From positions 806,001 to 870,000 of the forward strand of contig NZ_JAMBOC010000001.1 of the NCBI RefSeq assembly GCF_023715405.1: a stretch of DNA of 64,000 nucleotides, in the 5' to 3' direction. The notes beneath the pieces are model-generated. The model worked only from the letters and a program-made list of their open reading frames with translations, had not been told where the DNA came from and did not search any database. Of this stretch, positions 32,607 to 40,454 are shown in pieces. The position numbers and the translations under genes were made by a program. This DNA is from Solibacillus isronensis. GTDB lineage: Bacteria > Bacillota > Bacilli > Bacillales_A > Planococcaceae. Within the stretch, counting starts at the first letter, position 1; each line of letters starts with the position of its first letter.

Positions 32607-34877
32607 ATGAAAACAGCAGTAATTGGTTACCCGTATATTGGACAAAATCGTGAATGGAAACGTGTGACAGAGGCATTTTGGAAAGAACAACTGACTTTGC
32701 AATGCTATGAACAGGAAATGAAAAACTTACGCCTTGCTCAGCTATATCAACAAAAAGCTTTAGGGCTGGATATTTTAACAGTAGGTGATTTTACATACTA
32801 TGACCGTATGCTGGACATGGCTGTAATGTTCAATATGGTTCCATCGCGTTATGATTATCTTTCTTTGCAGCATAATTTTACGGCATACTTTGCAATGGCC
32901 CGTGGAGCTGAAAATGTGGTGGCATGTGAAATGACGAAATGGTTCAACACGAATTATCACTATATTGTACCGGAATATGAGGGACAACAACTCGCATTGC
33001 AGCACAATGTTTACGCGCAATATATCCAGGAGGCAATCGAAGCATTCGGCATGTCCCCTCGTGTGACAATTATTGGTCCATTTACATTTTATAAACTGAC
33101 AAAAGGTGTTGGCCAAGAACAAAAACAACACTATATTCAGCAGCTGGTGATTGTGTATAAAGAGTTGCTTCAGTCGTTAGAAGCAAGTGGTGCAACGACA
33201 ATCCAGCTTGAAGAACCAAGCCTTACAAAAGACCTTACTTCCGAAGATATTGCATTAGTTCAGCATTTCTATCATCAAGTATTAAAAGGACTTACAGTTG
33301 AAACGATCTGCACATCTTATTTTGAAGCGTTATCCGACTATGAAACAATGATTAATTTGCCAGTCGATGGCTTTGGACTGGACTTTGTTCATGGGAAAAT
33401 TGAAAATATAGCATCGTTAAAAAAATTTACTTTCCCAAAAGATAAAGTTCTATATGCAGGAATTATTAATGGACGTGACATATGGAGAGCCGAATTGCAG
33501 AAGCAGTTGGCACTAGTAGCGGAAATTCGTTCCTACGTACCATATTCACCTATCCATCTACAAACATCGTGCAGCCTCCAGCATGTGCCTGTTACAACAG
33601 CAGGAGAAAAAGGGGTTGTACCTGAGCTGCAAAACGCCTTAGCATTCGCCAATGAAAAAATAAAGGAACTGCAAATGATTAAAGGAAAAATACTTCAGTT
33701 GGAAGGTCCTTATCAACATGCAATTTTAGAAAGTCAAAAAGCAATCCGCACATTGGCGCAGCATAAATCAAGACGGAAACAAGCTGTACTTGACAAGGTG
33801 AACGCACTAACACAGGAAGCTTTTAAACGAGCAGATAACTACAACAAGCGCAGTAAACTGCAACGTGCCTTTTTACAGTTGCCGGATTACCCGACAACAA
33901 CAATCGGGAGTTTCCCGCAATCGGCTGAAGTTAAGAAAAATCGCAGTTTGTGGCGTAAAGGGGAAATTACAACAGCGGAGTACGAAGCATTTAATGCAAA
34001 CGAAACAGCACGATGGATTGCGATTCAGGAGCAGCTTGGTCTTGATGTTTTTGTTCATGGAGAATTTGAACGTACAGATATGGTCGAATTTTTTGGTGAA
34101 AAATTGGATGGCTTTGCGTTTACGAATAATGGCTGGGTTGTTTCTTATGGTTCACGTTGTGTTAAACCGCCTATTATTTACGGAGATGTTGAATGGACGG
34201 AACCGATGACGGTAAGGGAAGTAAGTGCCGCACAATCACTTACGGATAAGCCGGTCAAAGGGATGCTGACAGGACCCGTTACAATATTGAACTGGTCATT
34301 TGTGCGAAATGATTTGGACCGCTCGGAAGTTGCTTATCAAATCGCCCTGGCATTAAGGGAAGAAGTATATGCGCTTGAAAAAGCAGGAATCAATATTATT
34401 CAAGTTGATGAGCCTGCATTAAAAGAAGGGCTGCCGATCCGTAAAAATCAACATCGGGCTTATATCGAATCTAGTGTAAATGCATTTAAATTAGCGACAA
34501 GCGGTGTGCGGAATACGACCCAGATTCATACACATATGTGTTATTGTGAATTTAATGACTTTATTGATGTAATTGAATCATTGGACGCGGATGTGATTTC
34601 GATTGAGACATCACGAAGCCACGGAGAACTGGTAAAAATACTAAAAGAGACACCGTACAGACTGGGCATCGGTTTAGGTGTATATGACATTCATAGCCCC
34701 CGTATACCAACAGTGGAAGAAATGGCCGTTATTATCGGAGAAAGTAAAGAAGTGATCGAAAAAGAACAATTTTGGATCAATCCCGATTGTGGACTGAAAA
34801 CTCGCACGGAGCAAGAGACGATTGCATCATTGAAAAATATGGTGGCCGCAAAAGAGCGACTAAAACTGTTGAATTAA
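32607..34877 (+). CDS. metE: Cobalamin-independent methionine synthase
   Basis: A 756-residue enzyme that transfers the methyl group of 5-methyltetrahydrofolate-polyglutamate to homocysteine. The two-barrel architecture is complete: an N-terminal substrate-binding barrel (about 1-360) and a catalytic C-terminal barrel (about 430-756). Zinc ligands are in TQIHTHMCYC (His and Cys) and NPDCGLKTR (Cys), with folate/homocysteine motifs TTTIGSFPQ and QVDEPALKEG. The start at 32607 lies 8 nt after AAGGAGG. Control by the B12 riboswitch is explicit. A 59-residue gene follows 16 nt downstream. Confidence 0.96.
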   Translation: MKTAVIGYPYIGQNREWKRVTEAFWKEQLTLQCYEQEMKNLRLAQLYQQKALGLDILTVGDFTYYDRMLDMAVMFNMVPSRYDYLSLQHNFTAYFAMARGAENVVACEMTKWFNTNYHYIVPEYEGQQLALQHNVYAQYIQEAIEAFGMSPRVTIIGPFTFYKLTKGVGQEQKQHYIQQLVIVYKELLQSLEASGATTIQLEEPSLTKDLTSEDIALVQHFYHQVLKGLTVETICTSYFEALSDYETMINLPVDGFGLDFVHGKIENIASLKKFTFPKDKVLYAGIINGRDIWRAELQKQLALVAEIRSYVPYSPIHLQTSCSLQHVPVTTAGEKGVVPELQNALAFANEKIKELQMIKGKILQLEGPYQHAILESQKAIRTLAQHKSRRKQAVLDKVNALTQEAFKRADNYNKRSKLQRAFLQLPDYPTTTIGSFPQSAEVKKNRSLWRKGEITTAEYEAFNANETARWIAIQEQLGLDVFVHGEFERTDMVEFFGEKLDGFAFTNNGWVVSYGSRCVKPPIIYGDVEWTEPMTVREVSAAQSLTDKPVKGMLTGPVTILNWSFVRNDLDRSEVAYQIALALREEVYALEKAGINIIQVDEPALKEGLPIRKNQHRAYIESSVNAFKLATSGVRNTTQIHTHMCYCEFNDFIDVIESLDADVISIETSRSHGELVKILKETPYRLGIGLGVYDIHSPRIPTVEEMAVIIGESKEVIEKEQFWINPDCGLKTRTEQETIASLKNMVAAKERLKLLN

Positions 34878-34893
34878 TGAAGGGGCGGATACT

Positions 34894-35073
34894 ATGAGTC
34901 AAATGAAAAGAAATTACAACCCCGTGTTTTTGACGGCTGTAATGAATGGCTTTACAGAAAGTAATACAAAAAGCCTTAAAGAGTTACGTGATGAGTTGAT
35001 GACGTCATACCCAGCGGATGAAAAGGAAATTCAAAAAGCATATTATTTTGTAAAAGCGGAATTAGTAGGTTGA
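34894..35073 (+). CDS. Small hypothetical protein (59 aa) downstream of metE
   Basis: A short gene below 60 residues. It starts at ATG 34894 (MSQMKRNYNPVFLTAVMNGF) and ends at TGA 35071-35073. AGGGGCGG lies before the start and it follows metE by 16 nt, so it is probably in the same B12-controlled transcript. The product is charged and helical (TESNTKSLKELRDELMTSYP); I do not recognise it. Confidence 0.6.
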   Translation: MSQMKRNYNPVFLTAVMNGFTESNTKSLKELRDELMTSYPADEKEIQKAYYFVKAELVG

Positions 35074-35105
35074 AGTGATCTTTAGAAACAGGTAGAAAAT
35101 ACAAT

Positions 35106-35464
35106 GAGGCCGGGACAGAAGTAGAAATTTCATAAACTAAGGAGAAAAACCTTATTAAGAAACGGATATTTTTTAAAATTGATTGGAATGGAGGGCGAGT
35201 GTTCGTGCTGACGGTATCACCTTTCGCACTGTTAAAATACCAGCTGACGGCTGCGCCTTTCGCTACAAGCACAGCTTCCTGCGGGAATAGCGAAATTTAT
35301 TTTGCGACGAAAGCGAAGCGTCAGGAGCACTGACGCCTGAGACTTTCGTGTAAGGCCACGCCCGCGGAAAGCGCCCCGGAATGGAAATCAATTTTTACGC
35401 TCAGCAAAAAAATGCAATTTTTCTCTAAGAGAAAAATTGCATTTTTGGATTATGTCCCACCCTC
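35106..35464. repeat. 359-bp intergenic repeat element with inverted termini
   Basis: The ends GAGGCCGGGACA (35106-35117) and TGTCCCACCCTC (35453-35464) are inverted repeats with two mismatches. Inside is a GC-richer core with CTTCCTGCGGGAATAGC (near 35275) and CACGCCCGCGGAAAGCG (near 35357), a theme I recall from dispersed intergenic repeats of Bacillaceae. A 17-bp perfect hairpin (35409-35425 with 35429-35445) sits near the right end. No transposase is encoded, so it is MITE-like in form. It separates metE from the converging zinc-ribbon gene. Confidence 0.68.
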
Positions 35465-35486
35465 TATTTGTAATCCCGATATCGAA

Positions 35487-35699
35487 TTAAAATGTCCCTT
35501 TAAATTTCTCAGGCTTTACGACATAGCCTTCAATAATAAAACCGCATTGTGTACAAATAATATATTCGATATTGGAACCTAAGCTCATTTTATTGACAGG
35601 TGACATAACACTGTACCCGCTATGTTTGCCTTTCCCTAATTCAGAGCAGCCGCATTTTGGACATTCTTTTACGGTTGTCGTATTCTTAATTTCTATCAC
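35487..35699 (-). CDS. Zinc-ribbon hypothetical protein (70 aa)
   Basis: A 70-residue protein with two CxxC knuckles, CPKCGC near residue 13 and CTQCGF near 50, the pattern of a small zinc ribbon. The start is a GTG whose ribosome site (GAAAGG) is too close, so the true start is uncertain. It lies 36 bp after the anti-sigma-like gene on the same strand and may be the last gene of that operon. Function unknown. Confidence 0.65.
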   Translation of the reverse strand: MIEIKNTTTVKECPKCGCSELGKGKHSGYSVMSPVNKMSLGSNIEYIICTQCGFIIEGYVVKPEKFKGTF

Positions 35700-35735
35700 C
35701 CTTTCATAGTTAGGTAGCCAGCAAAGGAATTACCA

Positions 35736-35984
35736 TTAGTTCATTAGGAATCCCTGTAAAATTGCTAAAAACAAACCAAGGGAAACGGGGAAAATTTTAA
35801 AAAACAGATAGCCCTTTGATTGAATTGTCCATTCTTCAAATGGATCTTTCGTCGGAGAACCAAGATAGCGAATAAACTTTTGAAATGGTGACTGCTTTTT
35901 TGCAAGTTTTGTCACAGGTATGTCGATTTTATAGGAATCAAGCAAACCGGATAGCTCTTTTTCCTTTTTAAATTCCTCGTTCAT
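35736..35984 (-). CDS. Small single-helix membrane protein, possible anti-sigma factor
   Basis: An 82-residue protein: a soluble charged N-terminal part (about 1-55) and one C-terminal membrane helix (about 60-80, FFKIFPVSLGLFLAILQGF). It overlaps the ECF sigma gene by 17 nt, the usual arrangement for a cognate anti-sigma factor, and its N-terminus would face the cytosol. No zinc anti-sigma motif (HxxxCxxC) is present, so the assignment rests on context alone. GGAGG lies 9 nt before the ATG. Confidence 0.62.
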   Translation of the reverse strand: MNEEFKKEKELSGLLDSYKIDIPVTKLAKKQSPFQKFIRYLGSPTKDPFEEWTIQSKGYLFFKIFPVSLGLFLAILQGFLMN

Positions 35985-36507
35985 GTTGGAAATCCTCCTT
36001 TAATTCAGCCTTTAAAGCTTTAATAGCGTGATGAAGCCGTGATTTTACCGTACCGATCGGAACATCCAATATTAAGGCAATTTCTTCTTGCAGCAAATCT
36101 TCATAGTAAGCAAGCAAAATTACAGCCCGCTGTTTATCCGGCAAGTTTGAAATCGCTTGTTGAATGACGAGTGTGTCTTCGGTTTGCAGCGTTTTTTTCT
36201 GAATAGGGATGAGAAAAGGCAGGAGTGTCTGCCATCGTTTGCGCCTTTTCAGCTTATTGATCATAAGGCGGTAGGCAATCTGAAACAAGAAGGACTTTAC
36301 CGTACCACGTTGCTGTTCATACTGAAATTTTTTTGATTGCAGCACTTCAAAGCTGTCGTGAACAATATCGACACTCAATTGCTCATCTTTTGTATAACGG
36401 TACAAAAAACAGAACAGCGGCTCATGCAACTGGTCGTACAGTTGTGCCAACGCTTCCGAATCGCCAATTTGAAACGCGGTCATCAACTGCTCATTGTTCG
36501 CTATCAT
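35968..36507 (-). CDS. ECF-type sigma-70 factor
   Basis: A 179-residue extracytoplasmic-function sigma factor. Region 2 (about 8-80: ALAQLYDQLHEPLFCFLYRY, SVDIVHDSFEVL) and region 4 (about 118-170: ISNLPDKQRAVILLAYYEDL, EEIALILDVPIGTVKSRLHH) are both intact. It starts at ATG 36507, 6 nt after GGTG, inside the 3' end of the upstream membrane gene (17-nt overlap), and overlaps the downstream small membrane gene. The three genes form a tightly coupled unit. The sensed signal is unknown. Confidence 0.88.
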   Translation of the reverse strand: MIANNEQLMTAFQIGDSEALAQLYDQLHEPLFCFLYRYTKDEQLSVDIVHDSFEVLQSKKFQYEQQRGTVKSFLFQIAYRLMINKLKRRKRWQTLLPFLIPIQKKTLQTEDTLVIQQAISNLPDKQRAVILLAYYEDLLQEEIALILDVPIGTVKSRLHHAIKALKAELKEDFQHERGI

Positions 36508-36871
36508 AAACGTCACCGAAACGTGCTTTAATACTTTTTAGTGTAGCCGATATGCGCATGACCAAATACACAACCATTACAATGACCCATGCCTGTGCCT
36601 GGTTCGTAAAAAACTGAACATAAGGGTTTTCAATTGTTTCACCGGATGAAAGTAAAATGTTCAAAACTTGCACACAGATAATCGTATAAACCGCTAAAAT
36701 CAGAGTAATCGTGTCAAATATATTCCAGCGTAAATAAACGGTTGTTTTCGCATAATTAATTTTTTTACCTTCCCTGATAATATGTTTTCTGAAAAACGGA
36801 ATCAAAATCGTAAATAATATAACCATTTCAACTGCACTCACAATTAGCGAAATTTTAAAACCAATCCCCAT
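36491..36871 (-). CDS. Membrane protein upstream of the ECF sigma gene
   Basis: A 126-residue protein with three predicted transmembrane helices (about 6-26, 50-72 and 88-108) and a charged C-terminus (SATLKSIKARFGDVYDSEQ). It overlaps the sigma gene start. I do not recognise the family. Position at the head of the operon suggests a sensor or co-regulator of the sigma factor. AAGGAG precedes the ATG. Confidence 0.62.
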   Translation of the reverse strand: MGIGFKISLIVSAVEMVILFTILIPFFRKHIIREGKKINYAKTTVYLRWNIFDTITLILAVYTIICVQVLNILLSSGETIENPYVQFFTNQAQAWVIVMVVYLVMRISATLKSIKARFGDVYDSEQ

Positions 36872-36978
36872 ATCCCATTTCTCCTTACTTAGTTAAATTT
36901 TATAACAAGCTGCAACTTTTGATGCTTTCACTGACTATACAAACAGGAGAGGAAAAAGGTTCAAAAATTTTTTGATAT

Positions 36979-37662
36979 TTATTCTGCGACAATTTCCGGT
37001 TCCTGCAGCTTTTGCAGATTATTTTCATGTAATCGGTTCATATAGTTTTGTACAACAACATTAATGTAAAAGAACATCCCCATTAAAATTCCGGAAAACA
37101 CCCAACTCGTTATCCGTTTATAAATAAGCATGTCACCATAACTGTCAATTCCATATTTACGAAGCAGGAAGACCGTAATTCCTGCCATAACCAGTCCTCG
37201 AATAATGAAGACAACCTGGATCAGCTGAAACCATCGGAAGATCCCTTTTTGAAAGAATAATGCTTTACTTTCCTTTCGTGCATGTCCTTGCAAATAAGCA
37301 AAATCAACTGCAATATACAGGGGAAAAGGCTGTTTTACGATGAATAAAATTACATAGAGCAACGTATAAAAAAGACCTAAATAAACGTTATTCCAAATCA
37401 TCTGCTCCGCTGAACCCGACAGTAAATCGACCGCTGTACCTATAAGCATTGAGCCTAAAATAAACAGGCCTGTCACATTGAATTGCCGGTCTTTAGCAAA
37501 GCGGTAAACCGTATAAATTATCCCGGGAACAGTGGACAGCAGCATTGCCGCATAGTCACCAAAAGGCTCTCGCCCAAACTTCCAGATTACATAAGGTAAT
37601 GCTGCATAAAACAGTAGCTCTAGAAAGATAAGATATTTATTCGATTGTGAATTATTCGCCAT
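36979..37662 (-). CDS. Membrane protein, VC0807-like
   Basis: A 227-residue protein with about six predicted membrane helices and a short acidic C-terminus. The order (LLFYAALPYVIWKFGREPFG at the start, and FNVTGLFILGSMLIGTAVDL in helix 3) resembles the VC0807 family of unknown function. I choose ATG 37662, 5 nt after GGAGG, over the in-frame ATG at 37674, which lies on the ribosome site. A gap of 107 bp separates it from the ECF operon on the same strand. Confidence 0.65.
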   Translation of the reverse strand: MANNSQSNKYLIFLELLFYAALPYVIWKFGREPFGDYAAMLLSTVPGIIYTVYRFAKDRQFNVTGLFILGSMLIGTAVDLLSGSAEQMIWNNVYLGLFYTLLYVILFIVKQPFPLYIAVDFAYLQGHARKESKALFFQKGIFRWFQLIQVVFIIRGLVMAGITVFLLRKYGIDSYGDMLIYKRITSWVFSGILMGMFFYINVVVQNYMNRLHENNLQKLQEPEIVAE

Positions 37663-37985
37663 AAAAGCCTCCATTACCGTTAAAAAGGTATTTGTTTTTT
37701 TATATTACTAAAGATTATCCGACACTATATTTATGAAATAGTTATACGAAAAAAAGCAACCAAGTAAACGAAAGACACTTAAAAACAGCTTGCAATAACC
37801 CCTTTCTAATTTATGTAATATTATGTATATTCTTCTACGTATTACCTTTATTAAAGTTTCAAAATTTTTATAATTTAACAGAGGGGATAGAGGTAAAAGG
37901 ATTGATGGAACAAAAAGTAAGTAGGTGCTAAAATACTATTAGCTTTTTAAATTATTTATGTTACAATAACTTTCAAATAAAATAA

Positions 37986-38117
37986 TTTCCTTCGGGGTCG
38001 GGTGAAATTCCCAATCGACGGTGATGAGTTTATCTCTAAGCCCGTGAGCCACTTTATGTGTGCAGGATTTTGGTGCAAATCCAAAGCCGACAGTTATAGT
38101 CTGGATGGGAGAAGGAA
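37986..38117 (+). promoter_or_regulatory. FMN riboswitch, first aptamer
   Basis: The complete RFN element is present: P1 arms TTTCCTTC/GAAGGAA, the GGGTGAAATTCCC hairpin, the GGTGATGAG and GTGAGCC segments, CCAAAGCCGACAGTTA and GTCTGGATGGGAGAAGG. It is followed by its own terminator. The second copy, 235 bp downstream, differs by two 1-nt indels and one substitution. Confidence 0.94.
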
Positions 38118-38172
38118 TGGCAACGCATTTTAAAAATTTGATTTTAAATGTGCTTTTTTGCTATACACTTTT

Positions 38173-38200
38173 CCTGTCGCACCTTGTGACGGGTTTTTTT
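38173..38200 (+). terminator. Terminator of the first FMN riboswitch
   Basis: CCTGTCGCA (38173-38181) pairs with TGTGACGGG (38185-38193) with two G-U pairs, followed by seven T. An additional ACGCATTTTAAAA/TTTTAAATGTG hairpin with T6 lies at about 38123-38158. Confidence 0.85.
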
Positions 38201-38220
38201 ATTTTATTTGAAAAAAATAA

Positions 38221-38350
38221 TTTCCTTCGGGGTCGGGTGAAATTCCCAATCGACGGTGATGAGTTTATCTCTAAGCCCGTGAGCCACTTATGTGTGCAGG
38301 ATTTGGTGCAAGTCCAAAGCCGACAGTTATAGTCTGGATGGGAGAAGGAA
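38221..38350 (+). promoter_or_regulatory. FMN riboswitch, second aptamer
   Basis: An almost identical RFN element (130 nt against 132), with GGATTTGGTGCAAGTCC where copy 1 has an extra T and A for G. Identity stops at the aptamer edges: flanks and terminators differ. It controls the ribE-ribB-ribH genes together with copy 1. Confidence 0.94.
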
Positions 38351-38420
38351 GCAATGTCAGCAGTTTTTTGAAAATTTACTTCGAAAAGCTTATTTGATGA
38401 TGCTCAATTTTCCTCTCATC

Positions 38421-38450
38421 GAACTCCGAATTCAATCGGGGTTCTTTTTT
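38421..38450 (+). terminator. Terminator of the second FMN riboswitch
   Basis: GAACTCCG pairs with CGGGGTTC (one G-U) around an 8-nt loop, followed by T6. The sequence is unrelated to the first terminator. Confidence 0.85.
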
Positions 38451-38473
38451 AATCCTAAAAAGAGGTGAGCAGG

Positions 38474-39109
38474 ATGTTTACAGGAATCATTGAAGAACTT
38501 GGAACGGTTGAAACAGTCAGCCAATCCACACAAGCGATGGAACTAGCCATTCGCGCAAGCAAAATTCTAGAGGATGTTCAACTCGGGGACAGCATTGCCG
38601 TTAATGGTGTCTGTCTGACAGTGAAACAATTTTCGCCGACCGTATTTTTGGCAGACGTCATGCCGGAAACTGTCAAAGCAACAAGCCTACAGCAATTAAC
38701 TGCTGGGATGCCTGTCAATCTAGAGCGGGCAATGTCGGCGAATGGTCGTTTCGGAGGGCATATTGTTTCGGGCCATGTTGATGGAATTGCAACAATACAA
38801 CGGAAAAGACCCGTTGCCAATGCAGTTTATATTGATTTGGCAATGGAAAAGCATTTGGTTGCTGAATGTATTAAGAAAGGCTCAATTACAGTGGACGGCA
38901 CGAGTTTAACAATCTTTGATGTGACGGACACATTCATTACCATTTCCTTAATCCCTCATACGTATGAACAGACTGTATTAGGCTTTAAAAAGCCGGGAGA
39001 TGTTGTGAACATTGAAACAGATCTAATCGGAAAATATGTAAAAAAACATTTACAAAATCAAACGGAAAGTACAATTACAATGGACTTTTTGCAACGTACA
39101 GGATTTTAA
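38474..39109 (+). CDS. ribE: Riboflavin synthase, alpha subunit
   Basis: A 211-residue enzyme that dismutates two 6,7-dimethyl-8-ribityllumazines to riboflavin. The two tandem lumazine-binding repeats start [10 protein letters not shown] and [13 protein letters not shown], with matching NGVCLTV and DGTSLTI motifs. The ATG at 38474 lies 6 nt after GAGGTG; the GTG at 38465 is inside that site. It is first in the operon here, where ribD is normally first. Confidence 0.96.
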   Translation: MFTGIIEELGTVETVSQSTQAMELAIRASKILEDVQLGDSIAVNGVCLTVKQFSPTVFLADVMPETVKATSLQQLTAGMPVNLERAMSANGRFGGHIVSGHVDGIATIQRKRPVANAVYIDLAMEKHLVAECIKKGSITVDGTSLTIFDVTDTFITISLIPHTYEQTVLGFKKPGDVVNIETDLIGKYVKKHLQNQTESTITMDFLQRTGF

Positions 39110-39123
39110 AGGAGTGCTACAAA

Positions 39124-39735
39124 ATGAATACAATTGAAGAAGCAATTCACGCATTGAAAAACGGCGAGATTATTATTGTGTCAGATGACGAGAACCGTGA
39201 AAATGAAGGGGATTTTCTAGTGTTAGGAGAATTCGCTACACCGGAAAATATTAATTTCATGGCGCTTTATGGAAGAGGGTTAATTTGTACACCAGTTTCA
39301 TCTGCACTTGCAGAAAAGCTTTCCCTTCATCCAATGGTGCAAAGCAATACCGATACATATCAAACAGCTTTTACGATTAGTATCGATCATATCCATACAA
39401 CGACAGGTATAAGTGCATTTGAGCGTTCTAAAACGATGTTAGCATTACTGGATCCTGCAACAAAACCGGAGCATTTTCATCGTCCCGGCCATGTTTTCCC
39501 GCTCATTGCTAAACAGGGAGGCGTGTTGGAACGTCGCGGGCATACGGAAGCAGGTGTTGATCTGGCTAAACTATGCGGTTCGAATGAAGTTGCGGTCATC
39601 TGTGAAATTATGAACGAAGATGGTTCAATGGCCCGCATGCCACAGCTCGAAAAGATTGCACAAAAATATAACCTGAAATTTATTACAATCGAAGACTTAG
39701 TTCAATATATAAAATTAACTACCGTATTGGTATAA
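39124..39735 (+). CDS. ribB: 3,4-dihydroxy-2-butanone-4-phosphate synthase
   Basis: A 203-residue enzyme that makes the four-carbon precursor of lumazine from ribulose 5-phosphate. The acidic metal/substrate motif is [11 protein letters not shown], and the conserved [16 protein letters not shown] is present. In most Bacillales this domain is fused to GTP cyclohydrolase II (RibBA, about 400 aa); here the protein stops at the domain boundary (YIKLTTVLV), and no cyclohydrolase remnant follows. GGAG precedes the ATG. Confidence 0.94.
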   Translation: MNTIEEAIHALKNGEIIIVSDDENRENEGDFLVLGEFATPENINFMALYGRGLICTPVSSALAEKLSLHPMVQSNTDTYQTAFTISIDHIHTTTGISAFERSKTMLALLDPATKPEHFHRPGHVFPLIAKQGGVLERRGHTEAGVDLAKLCGSNEVAVICEIMNEDGSMARMPQLEKIAQKYNLKFITIEDLVQYIKLTTVLV

Positions 39736-39750
39736 AAAGGAGCAATTAAT

Positions 39751-40215
39751 ATGGGAAAAACATTTGAAGCACAATTAGTCGGAACAGATCTAAAAATCGG
39801 AATTGTCGTAGGGCGCTTTAATGAATTTATTAATGATAAATTATTAAGCGGTGCAATTGACGGCTTAAAACGTCATGGTGTAGACGAAGCAAACATTGAT
39901 ACAGCATGGGTTCCAGGTGCTTTCGAAGTACCGTTTGTAGCAAAAAAAATGGCTGAAACAAATAATTATGATGCAGTAATCGGTTTAGGTACGGTCATTC
40001 GCGGATCAACTACACATTACGATTATGTATGTAACGAGGCGGCAAAAGGAATTGCCAAAGCAGGGTTGGACACAGGCGTACCGGTAATTTTCGGCATTGT
40101 CACAACTGAAAATATCGAACAGGCAATCGAACGTGCTGGTACAAAAGCAGGCAATAAAGGCTACGACAGCGCAATGTCTGCAATTGAAATGGCGAACTTG
40201 AATAAAATGTTTTAA
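39751..40215 (+). CDS. ribH: 6,7-dimethyl-8-ribityllumazine synthase
   Basis: A 154-residue enzyme that condenses the ribB product with the ribitylaminopyrimidine. Diagnostic motifs are [11 protein letters not shown] at the start, [32 protein letters not shown] with the catalytic His, and [12 protein letters not shown]. It would assemble as an icosahedral capsid, as in B. subtilis. GGAG precedes the ATG, 15 nt after ribB. A terminator follows at 40296. Confidence 0.96.
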   Translation: MGKTFEAQLVGTDLKIGIVVGRFNEFINDKLLSGAIDGLKRHGVDEANIDTAWVPGAFEVPFVAKKMAETNNYDAVIGLGTVIRGSTTHYDYVCNEAAKGIAKAGLDTGVPVIFGIVTTENIEQAIERAGTKAGNKGYDSAMSAIEMANLNKMF

Positions 40216-40295
40216 TAAAGATTAGTGCACGCCACTCAAAATGCAGCTCAGAAAATATTGCTGCTTGCGGAAAGTTAGTTCTAAGCGGTGTAATA

Positions 40296-40327
40296 GGCAA
40301 TCCTGCATTGGTAGGGTTGCCTTTTTA
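40296..40327 (+). terminator. Rho-independent terminator of the rib operon
   Basis: GGCAATCCT pairs with AGGGTTGCC (one mismatch-tolerant G-U), followed by T5. Confidence 0.85.
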
Positions 40328-40454
40328 CTGTGAACATTTTCAATATTCTTTATTGCGTCAGAGAGTGCTGAAATAGTTTGCTGATTCTAATTATTTATTT
40401 ACAAACATTCCCTTCTATTTTATTGTTAGGTCAGACATATGAGGAGGGAGAGCG

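Noticed and set aside
34976..35272. 98-residue minus-strand frame over the repeat element
   Set aside because: It overlaps the small gene after metE and the left part of the intergenic repeat, with no ribosome site.
37986..38332. Reading frame of 90 residues across the FMN riboswitches
   Set aside because: It runs through both aptamers and a terminator and has no ribosome site.
39721..39750. Frameshift remnant of the GTP cyclohydrolase II half of RibBA
   Set aside because: The ribosome site and start of ribH follow within 30 bp, and no cyclohydrolase-like sequence is present in any frame.
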